From Arabidopsis thaliana (taxonomy: Eukaryota > Streptophyta > Magnoliopsida > Brassicales > Brassicaceae): a stretch of DNA of 64,000 bases. Within the stretch, counting starts at the first letter, position 1, and each line of letters starts with the position of its first letter. The stretch covers positions 6,634,001 to 6,698,000 of the forward strand of contig NC_003070.9 in assembly GCF_000001735.4 (NCBI RefSeq), read 5' to 3'. A model generated the notes under the pieces. That model was not told where the DNA came from. It saw only the letters and a program-made list of their open reading frames with translations, and made no database searches. The position numbers and the translations under genes are program-made. Positions 49,291 through 64,000 of the stretch are shown piece after piece.

Positions 49291-50797
49291 TCTTCTTCTT
49301 CTTCTCTAATCTAATCTGATTTTAGACCTGAAGAAATCAACAGACCCAGTTCGATTTTTTTCAGCTTTGAACACTGATAGAAAATCGAAGATCATGCATT
49401 GCTGAGAGAGGGAAAGATCAGATGATTGAGCGGGAAAAGTGGAGAGATATCGAAGTAAAATAATTAGGGTTTGTCCCACAAGAAGAAGCAGAGAGAGAAG
49501 AAGAGAGATGAGAGAAGAAGAAGCAGAGTAAAGAGAAGGTAGAGGAGGAGGGAAAGAGAGGATGATAGAGACAGGTTTTTCACCACGGGGACCAATTAGA
49601 AGAAGCCATGTCAGCATTGTACTGAAACTATATGCGTTATGCAAAAACAGAACCGGTTTTTTTGTTTGGATTTAACCGGAGGGGTACTTTTGGTAATTAC
49701 AGAACACGCGATTGACCTGAATGGTTGACTGGTGTTTAATAAAGACAGAGATAGATGGGACCCGTTTTTATTTAAATGACGGTTATACCCTTAGTCACGT
49801 AACTTTTTTCCATAGTTTGAATTTTTTTGGATCTTCTTTGTCCTTATCTTATAATTTTCTTTCTTTCATAATTATTGCTCTCTCCATTACTAGATTTTTA
49901 TTATTATTGAGAACAATGTTTTACTTTATGAAAACCAGGTTCTCAAAACAGCAAAATAAACGAAACAAGTACTGCTTAGTAAGTGAAATAAATGGATCAA
50001 ATACAGTAAGATAAACATTGAACATAAACTTTAAACTCATATAATGGCTAAAAAGCAATCAAATTGGTCGATGGGATAATTGGGTATATTAGATACAGAA
50101 AATCTAAGGGATTTAATGTTGTGTCTCTTTAATGATAACACTATTAAACACACATCGATATTATCATCAAAAGAGCTCAAGAGACGCAAATACAAAAACC
50201 TTTTTTCGACCGATTATAAGAAGGTTTTATAAAGGTTTTATAAAGGTAGATGATCGATATGATCTATGAATATTTTATCTTTCTTTTTTTGTGTTACATA
50301 CAATCATACATGATTTTCTTACTATATGAAAGTTACATGTTTGGATCAATTATTTGTCCAAAACTTTTATCGAGTCATTGTCATTGTCACAGTTAACAAA
50401 GCCCACCCAAAAATAAAACCGTCCCCATATTTGGGGAAACTGTCAAAGCGACCCCTCACCAAACGCCTGCTTCAATTATTCGTAACTTTTAATGCTTACC
50501 CTTACTACCATTCCCCTCCCATAAAAATCAAAATTTTCATTCTTTTGTTCTTTATTGTTTTTAAACATAAACCTACGAAATCTAGAGGCTGGAACAAAAT
50601 CCATTAATTACCGGGAAATTTTCAGAGGATTTGCACTAAATTAGGGGTTACTTGTTACATTTCAAAATTAGGTGACTAATTGTGGTCAATTATGAAAATT
50701 CGAGGGGTTAATGAGAATAATCCTACACGTCTGTCTCTATCGTCGTCTTTGAGGGTTTTGTTTGAACAAAGAGACTAGAGAGTGTTGGAGCCGTTAA
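49291..50797. other. Divergent upstream region of AFR2 and the MT-A70 gene
   Basis: About 1.5 kb. The AFR2 side (49291-49560) is CT-rich in the minus direction, like a leader. A small tandem of AGGTTTTATAA units lies at about 50222-50246. No gene is supported. Confidence 0.5.
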
Positions 50798-52798
<2,001 letters not shown>

Positions 52799-54679
52799 TG
52801 GGCGCATTCCCTAGGGTGTAACCAAGAAAAAGGCTGGCTTGGGCCCTCATGATCGTTTTTCTCTATGACTCATTCTCAAGCTGGGGACAGTTAGGAGAGA
52901 ACCCTTGGAAAGAAGTGGAAGGTTCGGTTCATCGCAAACGACATCGTTTGAAGAAGACAACACTAGAGTAAGCCTGAAAAAAGTATAGTGTTACTAAAGA
53001 TTATTTTGTCTCAGAACTGTACCATCAATTTAGTAAGCTTTTTCCTTTTCCTTTCATAAACAGATGATGTTTCAGATAAAATTTAAATATATTATCAGTA
53101 CAGTAAGATTACATACTATATTAGTATCACTATTCTGCTATTCACTAGATTTCTTTTTCTTTTTCAACAAAATATGAATAAAATAAAGGCAAAAGCGTGT
53201 TAAATATAAATTCAATAAGTGACTACTCGTTGGAAGATCATATCTGCTTTGATGGGTCTATTTGTGGGGCAAATCCACTATCCAGTTTTCCTTTTGTGTT
53301 CAATGAACTATACAATTGTCAAAAAAAAAAAAACATGAGAATTAAAGAAAATCATCATGACCAATGAAGAGCAGGTCCCAACAATAATTCCGAATTATAG
53401 GCTCTGATTGTTATAGCAATCAAACAATATGCTTACAAATCACAAAACAAAATTAACGATATTTCCAAATATAGAGCTTTCCAGTTTGACTTAATAATGT
53501 TGTGTGAATATCCTCACATTTCCATTTTCGACTCTCTTTAGTAAATTTTGAAGTAGTAGAATGATGTAGAATGTTTTGTTTTATCAATCACACAGTTTTG
53601 TGAAATCACGATTTCCATCCACTATTCAAGAAAAACATCAAGTGGAAGAAATAATAAACCAAAACCATCGCAACAAAATGCATATCACGAGTATAGAATG
53701 AACAAACTACACTGTCAAATACTTAATTTAGGACTTAAACTTCGCTTTCAGACAACTTGGTTCGGAAACTTGACCATCCGTCATGTTGATATACACAATC
53801 CATCTCAAATGTAGTAGTGAATCACTATATCAGCATGTGTTATCAAACGCAAGTTGTCACTAAGATCGGAGCTTCTAGTTCAAAATGTTGATAAGTATTA
53901 CGAAAGTACAATTGAATATACCAATTATACATCCAAACACGTCCATGCTTCTCCACTCGAGTTCTCTTTGGAAATCTATATAATCCGTCGGTTTGGTATT
54001 TTACTAGTTGTACGTAGTGTCTCCCCTCATATGTATTGAGTCTTTATAGTTTGTTGCCTCGTATACGATAGAAAGTAAAGGCTAAAAAACCATACTATTT
54101 CATAAAGGGTTTATTTAGTTAACTTTTAATCTAAACCATGTATCACTCCATTTTACGTATATTCGTTTTCACAAATAATCTACTAAATAATTTTGTAATG
54201 TGATAAAATTAAAGAATAAACACATGATACATAAACAGTCAGGACAAAAGTAAGCACTCATTTTCTTCTATTCATACTATAGTGAAACACTATTTTATTT
54301 TTATCCATATACTATAGTGACAAATTAATCTAATCATTAAATGTTATGAGGCTCAAAACAATTTGTTTTCTTATTTAACATGGCCGATCCCCTCATAAAC
54401 CAATCAGATGGTGTGTTTTCCGGTCATACTCGTGTAGGACCCACTTCATTACAATGGCCCCACATGTCTCTCTATCTTTTTCTCCTCTTTATAAAATCAG
54501 CTCCTTTTCTTACACAGATTTAGAGAAACACAACATAAAACGTACTTCTTCTTCAAAACGCGAAACCACACTGTAAGTTACGTACACCACCACCTATCCT
54601 CACCATTCATCATCGACACGTGGCTGGTTTAACTCAAATCAACGGTGAATTCTTTTTGCTTTTTTATTTTAAATAATGA
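52799..54679. other. Intergenic DNA and BES1 promoter
   Basis: After the MT-A70 3' end the sequence is AT-rich and gene-free. A TATA-like CTTTATAAAATC lies near 54487, and leader-like sequence with a possible donor ACACT/GTAAGT follows near 54570. A G-box CACGTG is at 54617-54622, downstream of the likely start site. I could not fix the transcription start. Confidence 0.5.
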
Positions 54680-56165
<1,486 letters not shown>

Positions 56166-56671
56166 GATGAAGTATACATGAACCTGTTATGTCATGTCGG
56201 AAGGAAGGATTGGAGAATGAGAATTAGTGTGTTGTTCATTCAGTTCATGGTTTTGGTTCTTGTTCTAGAATCGATATTCATTGTACCAGTGAGTTTGTTT
56301 CACAACGCATTATTTGTAGATAGAATGTTTAAGATGTATGTTTCTATTATCATTCCTTTTAGGTCTTGAAAACATTACAAATATATTACATGATTAAGTG
56401 GCTTGAAATGTAAATTATATATCGGATGATGAAACAGAGAAAAACAAGTGAGGCTAAAACAAAGACTTGGGATGTAATAACAAGATCAGAGAGGTTAAGA
56501 AAGAAAAAAAAGACTTGCGATTTTAGCCATAAGATACACAAAAATTCATAATACAAAGAGGAAAGTAGAAGGCATGAAGCAGTAAACATTGGAAAAGGGA
56601 GAAATATATTAGAATCACAAATGTCAAGAAACTCGGAAAGTTTTTTTTAGCCTATCTGCTTTTCAGGTGAA
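56166..56671. other. Convergent 3' region of BES1 and RRA3
   Basis: 506 bp holding the 3' untranslated regions of the two facing genes. Nothing else was seen. Confidence 0.55.
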
Positions 56672-58903
<2,232 letters not shown>

Positions 58904-60721
58904 CTAACTTTCGTTATCCAAAACTTTGTTGTTACCAAACAAATGATCTCTTCTATTACCAAACCCGTTTGAATCAAGACCCGAGCCACCACCGCGATAA
59001 TTGTTATGATCCTGTGCGGTTGTTCTATAGTTTCCATCAACCGGAGCTCTTGAACTCGGGTCGTTAGCTCCAACTGACCGGTATGAGCCACCAGCGTACC
59101 TTCTCCGTAGATCCATGAGGTCATCGTTTCTTCTTGAAGGTTCAGTAAATGTTGGCTCTTTCGCCGAACTATTTTGTGCGCCGGTCGGGGTAAAAGGATC
59201 ATCTGGTCCCCATGCAGTGAGCGATTCTTTCTTCTTGGCAAAGAAATGCCAAGCCCCGAATAGAAATAGTATGAAGAAGAACACAGGACTGCTCCAAAGC
59301 ATTGTGTTGAAGTCTCCTTTGAGAGTTGGCAGCTTCGATTTGTAAACAGCGAAATATCCGTTTTCTAAACCGATCACAAGAAGGTTTTCCCTGTCGCTAG
59401 CTATTAACGGCCTAGTCTTTACTACTGTGGTGGTTCGTGAAGATGATTCGCGATGGCTCAAGAACGCGGATCTGATCTCTTCTAATCCCGCTGAGAACAA
59501 AAGCCGAGGACCCGCAGTACGAACATAATGCTGAGTCGATACATTGAAAGCGAAAACCTTTTCTTCGTTGATAACTAGAAGATAGCCTTTGATTGATTGT
59601 AAAGCTACTGGCTCCTCCATTTGAAACTTCTTCTTGGATCTAACCCTACATTTGAAGTTCATTATATCTCCATGAAGCAATACGTGAATGATCTCGCCCT
59701 CGGATGTGAATCCATAAGCTTTAGACCGTTCCGCAGCATCAAAAACATAAGTTCTCGCAAGCGAATGGTTCAGTCCTTCACACTCAGTTTCTCTTATCTT
59801 CATGCTTCTTAAGTCCAAGGAACCAGCACCAGACTCAGTAAGAAACAACAATCTCTGCTTCAAGAACACGAGCGGTCTACTCGATGGAATAACCGACCCA
59901 TAAACCGTCCTGTTCTCAGTTAAAACCGTGAGCTTCCCGCTTAAATCAGTCGCCAATATATACCTAACACGACCCACATGATGCACTTCCAACAAAGTCA
60001 CAGGATCAGCTGAATCATCCACATCAAACTTCCCAACATGTTCCATAGAAACCGAATTCGAGTTCCAATCTTCGCCATTCGATCCCTCGTGAATCCGATG
60101 CAACAACACCGCACCGTTCTGATGACCCGTAACCACGAAACTCGAGTTCTTAAACACAGATGAATACGAAACCATAGCAGTAACCGGAGAATCAACAGTG
60201 GTGAAAAACTCAATCAAAACATCACCATTTCTCAAGAACACATAAACTCTACCTTTAGAATCACCAATTGCAAAGTACTTGCTTGAACCTTCGAAATCTC
60301 TAAACGGCAACACATTGATACAAGTCGCATCGGAATTGAGTTTCACAGCTGATGTAAACTGAAACCTCTCCGACCAAAACGGACTGTATTTAGTCACTGA
60401 AAACGCCTTAGCCCTTCCTCTCTCTTTCTCTTCTCCGATGTCATCATCAACTGAGATCTCGTTCTTCTCCTTTAATGGAGTTGCAGATAACTTAGCATCT
60501 AGATTAGCGACTAATTCCGTCAGATTCTTAACGAGTTCCTCTAAATTATGCAATAGAACAGCTTCTCGATTGGTTTCGCTAACAGACACAGCAACATCGG
60601 TAGAAACATCTTCGATAACCGGAGACTCGGTGGCATACAACGGCGAAATGAAAAGCAGAGTGAAGGAGAATAAAAGGGAGAAACAGATAAAGAAGGACTT
60701 GCCGTTTAGAGGATCCGCCAT
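58904..60721 (-). CDS. Membrane protein with lumenal propeller-like domain, unknown function (AT1G19370-like)
   Basis: Intronless coding region of 605 residues. A hydrophobic N-terminus (residues 9-29) acts as signal peptide or anchor. The central 350 residues have repeated beta-strand blocks such as KYFAIGDSKGRVYVFLRNGD and SFVVTGHQNGAVLLHRIHEG, which resemble WD or PQQ-type propeller blades. A second membrane helix is near 476-494 (VFFFILFLFGAWHFF), followed by KKK and a glycine, asparagine and arginine-rich cytosolic tail. The topology suggests a large lumenal sensor-like domain with a short cytosolic tail in the endoplasmic reticulum or Golgi. No enzyme motif was seen and I do not assign a function. 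Confidence 0.88.
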   Translation of the reverse strand: MADPLNGKSFFICFSLLFSFTLLFISPLYATESPVIEDVSTDVAVSVSETNREAVLLHNLEELVKNLTELVANLDAKLSATPLKEKNEISVDDDIGEEKERGRAKAFSVTKYSPFWSERFQFTSAVKLNSDATCINVLPFRDFEGSSKYFAIGDSKGRVYVFLRNGDVLIEFFTTVDSPVTAMVSYSSVFKNSSFVVTGHQNGAVLLHRIHEGSNGEDWNSNSVSMEHVGKFDVDDSADPVTLLEVHHVGRVRYILATDLSGKLTVLTENRTVYGSVIPSSRPLVFLKQRLLFLTESGAGSLDLRSMKIRETECEGLNHSLARTYVFDAAERSKAYGFTSEGEIIHVLLHGDIMNFKCRVRSKKKFQMEEPVALQSIKGYLLVINEEKVFAFNVSTQHYVRTAGPRLLFSAGLEEIRSAFLSHRESSSRTTTVVKTRPLIASDRENLLVIGLENGYFAVYKSKLPTLKGDFNTMLWSSPVFFFILFLFGAWHFFAKKKESLTAWGPDDPFTPTGAQNSSAKEPTFTEPSRRNDDLMDLRRRYAGGSYRSVGANDPSSRAPVDGNYRTTAQDHNNYRGGGSGLDSNGFGNRRDHLFGNNKVLDNES

Positions 60722-61429
60722 TACAGTAATGGGAAAAGTTAAAGCAGAAAGCTTTCTTCTTTTTCTTCTCCCGTATCTGAATCAGTACGTAACCGCCATT
60801 TCTGCAGATCTGTAGGAGATGAAGATTTTAGGATCTGGAAAGAGAAGAAAGATCTGTCCTGTTGAAGTCTAAAAACTCAGATTTTTATGGGTGAAGTAAG
60901 AAATTTGATAAAGCGTCAAAATTTGAGATCTTTGTGTCCGGAATTTGCTCCAGTCGTCTTCGGGCCACGGTGAAGAGTTGTCTTAAGATATTTTAAGGAA
61001 TATCTTTTAACATTAATAATTTTAACTTGTTTTGAAATATTTTTCTTTCTATTAAACAATTGCTAATGGATGTCATGACTCAAGACTAGCATAGTTGATA
61101 TTTGATATCCAGACGGAAAAAAAAAAACGCATAAATCAGCTGGATCAAAGAAATACCTTTTTGGTGAATACATAAGTTTTTTTTCCGCAGACCACTTAGG
61201 CACTTATGATGGCCTAACATAGAAACTACACATGCTGATCAGTGATCAAAGACAAGATCCATAGATTCTCCACGTGAAGTTTCTTGGCCACAGTGAAGCA
61301 ACGCCCTCGATTATTCAAAACACATTGTCCCAATGCTTATACATTGACAAAGTCCACTATGATCCCCAAATTTGGAGGCCAAACAAAATTGATTATCACT
61401 GTTTGTTGTGTTAAGTTTCCCAAAAAAGA
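60722..61429. other. Spacer upstream of the membrane-protein gene
   Basis: Contains the leader of the minus-strand gene on the left and, on the right, sequence downstream of the miRNA precursor. No other feature was recognised. Confidence 0.5.
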
Positions 61430-61597
61430 GAAATGTGAATGAAGAGAATGAGAATTGTTTGAATAGCCAAGGAGACTGCCTGACGACCAACCAACTCTAA
61501 GACTATCGATCGAGTGAGTCTTTGATATATATGGTCTAAAACGCAGGCAAGTCATCCTTGGCTACCACACAAGTTCTCATTCTTCATGTCACCATTT
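61430..61597 (-). ncRNA. MIR169H: miR169h precursor hairpin
   Basis: On the minus strand the 21-nt segment 61564-61544 begins TAGCCAAGGATGACTTGCCT, the mature miR169h sequence as I recall it, on the 5' arm. The opposite arm at 61482-61462 contains GGCAGTCTCCTTGGCTATTC. Mature and star pair along their whole length except for two single-nucleotide bulges in the mature strand. The stem continues beyond the mature region, because GAAGA-AATGAGAA on one flank is complementary to the other flank. The loop is about 61 nt. miR169 directs cleavage of NF-YA (HAP2) mRNAs in nitrogen and drought responses. The promoter would lie to the right, above 61600. Confidence 0.95.
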
Positions 61598-62840
61598 TCT
61601 CTTATATGATTTATGTATTTATGAAGAGGTTGTTGATGAGTATCCCACAAGACTACTATGTGTGTTATATAGGCATGACCGTACGAAGATGGAGTGGACA
61701 CAATAAGTTTGACTCAACATGTGTTCATGGCCTTGGAATATGTTCTTAAAGATTTGGATATGGTCTTAGTATCAAACACACTTGGTGAACCTTATTACAA
61801 TAATATTTGTATTTAGTCTTTATGTATATTACTGTTAATTTTTAGTTAGAAGAATGTTTTCTTATTTTATTTCGTTGTAAGAGACGTAAGCTTCAATTTT
61901 TCTTTAAAAAATGTAATAACCTTCGTGTGTTATTGAAGTTTCTCTAATTTTTGGTAGAATGCATGAAATTAAATTCAAAACTCATATATTTTCGGGTATT
62001 CTTAAGACCGACATACTAGCATATCACACATTAATATACTAAATTGTTATTTTTTTCTACTCTTCTTCCACAAGTTTTTTTTAATCACTCAAATGGCACG
62101 AAATATGCTTTGAAACCTAATCATCTCTATCGGGTCAATACCCTTTTCTTACTAGTTGACTACTAGTGTTTGGGACCATATAGGAAAGAACATTTATAAA
62201 AGTCATGATGCCATATGAATTTGTGTAGTAAACATGGAATATATTGAGCTTTTTGTGGATATATTTATATGAAAATATAACTTCTGGAATGATTCTTTTA
62301 TCTATCCACGAGAGATGTTGGGAACGAAAGCTGCTGCCCATTTATATAGGATAATGTTTTTTCCCTCTCCGACTTTTGCATATAGGGCATTATGGCTTAT
62401 CTGAGTAATACGAGAACAACAAGTTAGCAACACCATCGGTCAATTATTTAGCTACTACACTATTTACACCGGTAAAAGGATGTTGTTTTTGTGGTATAGT
62501 AGAGTCTTTATAGGTATAGTCACTATGAATGTTGCAGTCGTCTAGTTGTTTTACCGCACTGATTGAGATAAATCGATCGATTATTGTTGTACACATACGT
62601 CAATCAGGAGAGATTCAAATGTTTAATGGGTGACAAGTCTATACTTGTCCCATGAAATCCAATTACCAAAGATTGATAGTCCAAAAAGTACTAAACAAAA
62701 CCCAAAAGGTCGATGATATACACTTGATGGTTTTAGTAATCGAATATTCGTGCTCAGTCCAGACCGAACCTTTTACATATGGACGACGATTCTCTATGGA
62801 TTTGTTTTAGCCACATGCTTATAACAATATTCGCACATTT
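61598..62840. other. Spacer between miR169h and the snoRNA promoter
   Basis: AT-rich DNA expected to contain the promoter of the leftward miRNA transcript. No coding gene is supported. Confidence 0.45.
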
Positions 62841-62863
62841 GAGGGTTTGAGCCAATGTTGGGT

Positions 62864-63022
62864 CAAACATGTTGGGCTCTTTAAACTCCTTATCTGCCCA
62901 AACATGTTGGGCTGAACCTTTTCTGAGTAACTCTAGCCCGTTAGGTCATTATAATTATAGAAAAATAAAAAGCAAGGCCACTATAAACTAAACCCTAGTC
63001 CGTCATCTCTTCGCTATATAAA
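62864..63022 (+). promoter_or_regulatory. snoRNA-type promoter: site II motifs, telo-box and TATA box
   Basis: A 15-bp unit, CAAACATGTTGGGCT, occurs at 62864-62878 and again at 62899-62913, each ending in the site II motif TGGGCT. A telo-box AAACCCTA follows at 62990-62997 and a TATA box TATATAAA at 63015-63022. Site II plus telo-box is the established signature of plant ribosomal-protein and snoRNA genes. Two box C/D snoRNA candidates lie 150 and 410 bases downstream on the same strand, so the combination is coherent. Transcription itself is inferred. Confidence 0.7.
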
Positions 63023-63050
63023 CTCTTTAGACAATCCAGCATCCAAAACC

Positions 63051-63090
63051 TCCTAGATCGCTCATAGTTCTCCTAGATCGCTCATAGTTC
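63051..63090 (+). repeat. Perfect 20-bp tandem duplication
   Basis: TCCTAGATCGCTCATAGTTC occurs twice head to tail at 63051-63070 and 63071-63090 without mismatch, just downstream of the TATA box and so probably in the transcribed leader of the snoRNA gene. Confidence 0.9.
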
Positions 63091-63175
63091 TTTCATCAAT
63101 TTGTTCGGAAGTGATTGCTTTATGTTTATCATTGTTTTGTACTTGATAGATTTTAAGAAATTAGGGGTTTATGAT

Positions 63176-63256
63176 TGGCAAATGATGAGTAGAATCTTAT
63201 CCTACACACAGATGTATCAGTGTTGACTACCAATCTCTGCTTATTATCTGATGCCA
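63176..63256 (+). ncRNA. Box C/D snoRNA candidate 1
   Basis: Terminal stem TGGCA (63176-63180) pairs with TGCCA (63252-63256). Box C ATGATGA is at 63182-63188 and box D CTGA at 63248-63251, giving an 81-nt RNA of normal size. A C'-like GTGTTGA lies in the middle, with a CAGA that could be D'. The sequence before CAGA (CTTATCCTACACA) is complementary to a conserved 25S rRNA segment I recall as GTGTAGGATAAG. The sequence before box D (CTCTGCTTATT) could pair, with one G-U, with AATAAGCGGAG near the 25S 5' end. The rRNA sequences are from memory, so both targets are proposals. Confidence 0.72.
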
Positions 63257-63434
63257 TATTCTAAACCCTGTTTTCAAAAGTTTTTACAGTTAATCCGTTC
63301 GTTTTCAATTTTGTTCCAGCGTTTTTTTTTAAAAAGGATCTTCTGGGTAAATGTTGGTTTTTAAAATAAGTTCTTAATTGTAATTCTCTTTTTATTCCTG
63401 TGAAAATGAGAAGAAAATTAGAACAACCTAATGA

Positions 63435-63528
63435 AGAAACAATGATGAGATACTTGCAGACGGGCGGTCTGAAATTGATGTCGTGTTGATTGTCTGCCAT
63501 AAGCTACATAAGCATTCTCTGAGTTTCT
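63435..63528 (+). ncRNA. Box C/D snoRNA candidate 2, U43-like
   Basis: Stem AGAAAC (63435-63440) pairs with GTTTCT (63523-63528). Box C ATGATGA is at 63442-63448, an internal D' CTGA at 63469-63472, a C'-like TTGATG follows, and box D CTGA is at 63519-63522. The RNA is 94 nt. The ten bases GACGGGCGGT immediately before D' are perfectly complementary to ACCGCCCGTC, the universally conserved 3' region of small-subunit rRNA. Counting five bases from D' places methylation on the cytidine corresponding to E. coli C1402. In animals this site is modified under U43 guidance, and U43 carries nearly the same guide, so I call this the plant U43 counterpart. Confidence 0.82.
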
Positions 63529-64000
63529 CATTCACTCGTGAACACATCTGTTATGTCTTAAACTGTTGAGATTGTAATGAACCAGTGAATTAGTTAACTA
63601 TACAAAGAGTAGACACATACATCTTTGGACAGGTGTAACCTCTTTTAATATGAAGAACGGCTACATTGAAAAGGATGAACTGAAGTAACCGTAAGCCAAA
63701 ACATCCAATGATAATAAGACTTTTGTTCTGGTTATTAATTAGTCTTATAATCAATAATTCTACAGTTCTTTAATTTTCGTTTCCAAGTTCCAAAGTTTTA
63801 AATCATTAGACTTTGGTCAGACTATAAAACGTGTTCAAGGCTTGTGTTTGTCTTTTATATAAACGTAAAGACTGTTTGGACATGAAGACTTATTTATCCA
63901 CCGTCTGGATTATCTACACACCTAAAAAAATGATAGCAATCGCAGCCATAATAAGAGAGAACGCGTTAGTAAAAGTCAACACGAAGTCAACTCCTTTGTG
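63529..64000. other. Right end of window, downstream of the snoRNAs
   Basis: No further C/D box pair, open frame or repeat was recognised in the final 470 bases. Confidence 0.45.

Noticed and set aside
63261-63500. 79-codon minus-strand open frame
   Set aside because: It runs antisense to the U43-like snoRNA, has no recognisable domain, and the C/D structure on the other strand explains the sequence better.

Overview
This is nuclear DNA of a flowering plant. It is AT-rich, with spliced GT-AG genes, long gene-poor gaps, teleo-box and site II promoter motifs, and plant-only protein families. Gene order and encoded proteins match Arabidopsis thaliana chromosome 1, the AT1G19230 to AT1G19371 interval. 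I assigned locus names from memory; no database was searched. Residues hit by known mutations are wild type here (DA1 Arg358, BES1 Pro233), which fits a reference-like accession.

Layout. 1-10188 has no convincing gene but holds a 665-bp non-autonomous hAT element with a perfect 8-bp target duplication. 10189-15149 (+) is RBOHE, a 14-exon NADPH oxidase gene with one GC-AG intron. 15562-16384 (-) encodes a small one-pass membrane protein. 16656-19053 (-) is FMO1. 23159-26358 is a complete 3.2-kb hAT transposon with terminal inverted repeats, an 8-bp duplication and an uninterrupted 769-residue transposase gene. 29327-31845 (+) is DA1 and 32249-34963 (+) an intronless 904-residue PPR protein. 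37451-38506 (-) is PARVUS/GATL1. 42424-43104 (-) is a membrane-anchored RING E3. 45327-46178 (+) is a thaumatin-like (PR-5) protein with a hairpin-type repeat just upstream. 46824-49290 (-) is AFR2 (SAP30-like). 50798-52798 (+) is a METTL4-type MT-A70 methyltransferase. 54680-56165 (+) is BES1; both its short and long N-termini can be read from the DNA. 56672-58211 (-) is RRA3 and 58904-60721 (-) a secretory-pathway membrane protein of unknown function.

The last 3 kb is RNA-gene territory. It holds the MIR169h hairpin on the minus strand, then two box C/D snoRNA candidates on the plus strand behind a promoter with a telo-box, site II motifs and a TATA box. One snoRNA looks like the plant counterpart of U43, directed at the conserved 3' region of 18S rRNA.

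There is no operon-like logic: each gene has its own leader. Themes recur all the same: immunity and reactive oxygen (RBOHE, FMO1, PR-5-like), organ growth and brassinosteroid signalling (DA1, BES1), and cell-wall glycosylation (PARVUS, RRA3). No CRISPR array, bacterial-type island or virus was seen. The observations most worth a second look are the intact hAT element, the snoRNA pair and the two transposon-like inverted repeats.
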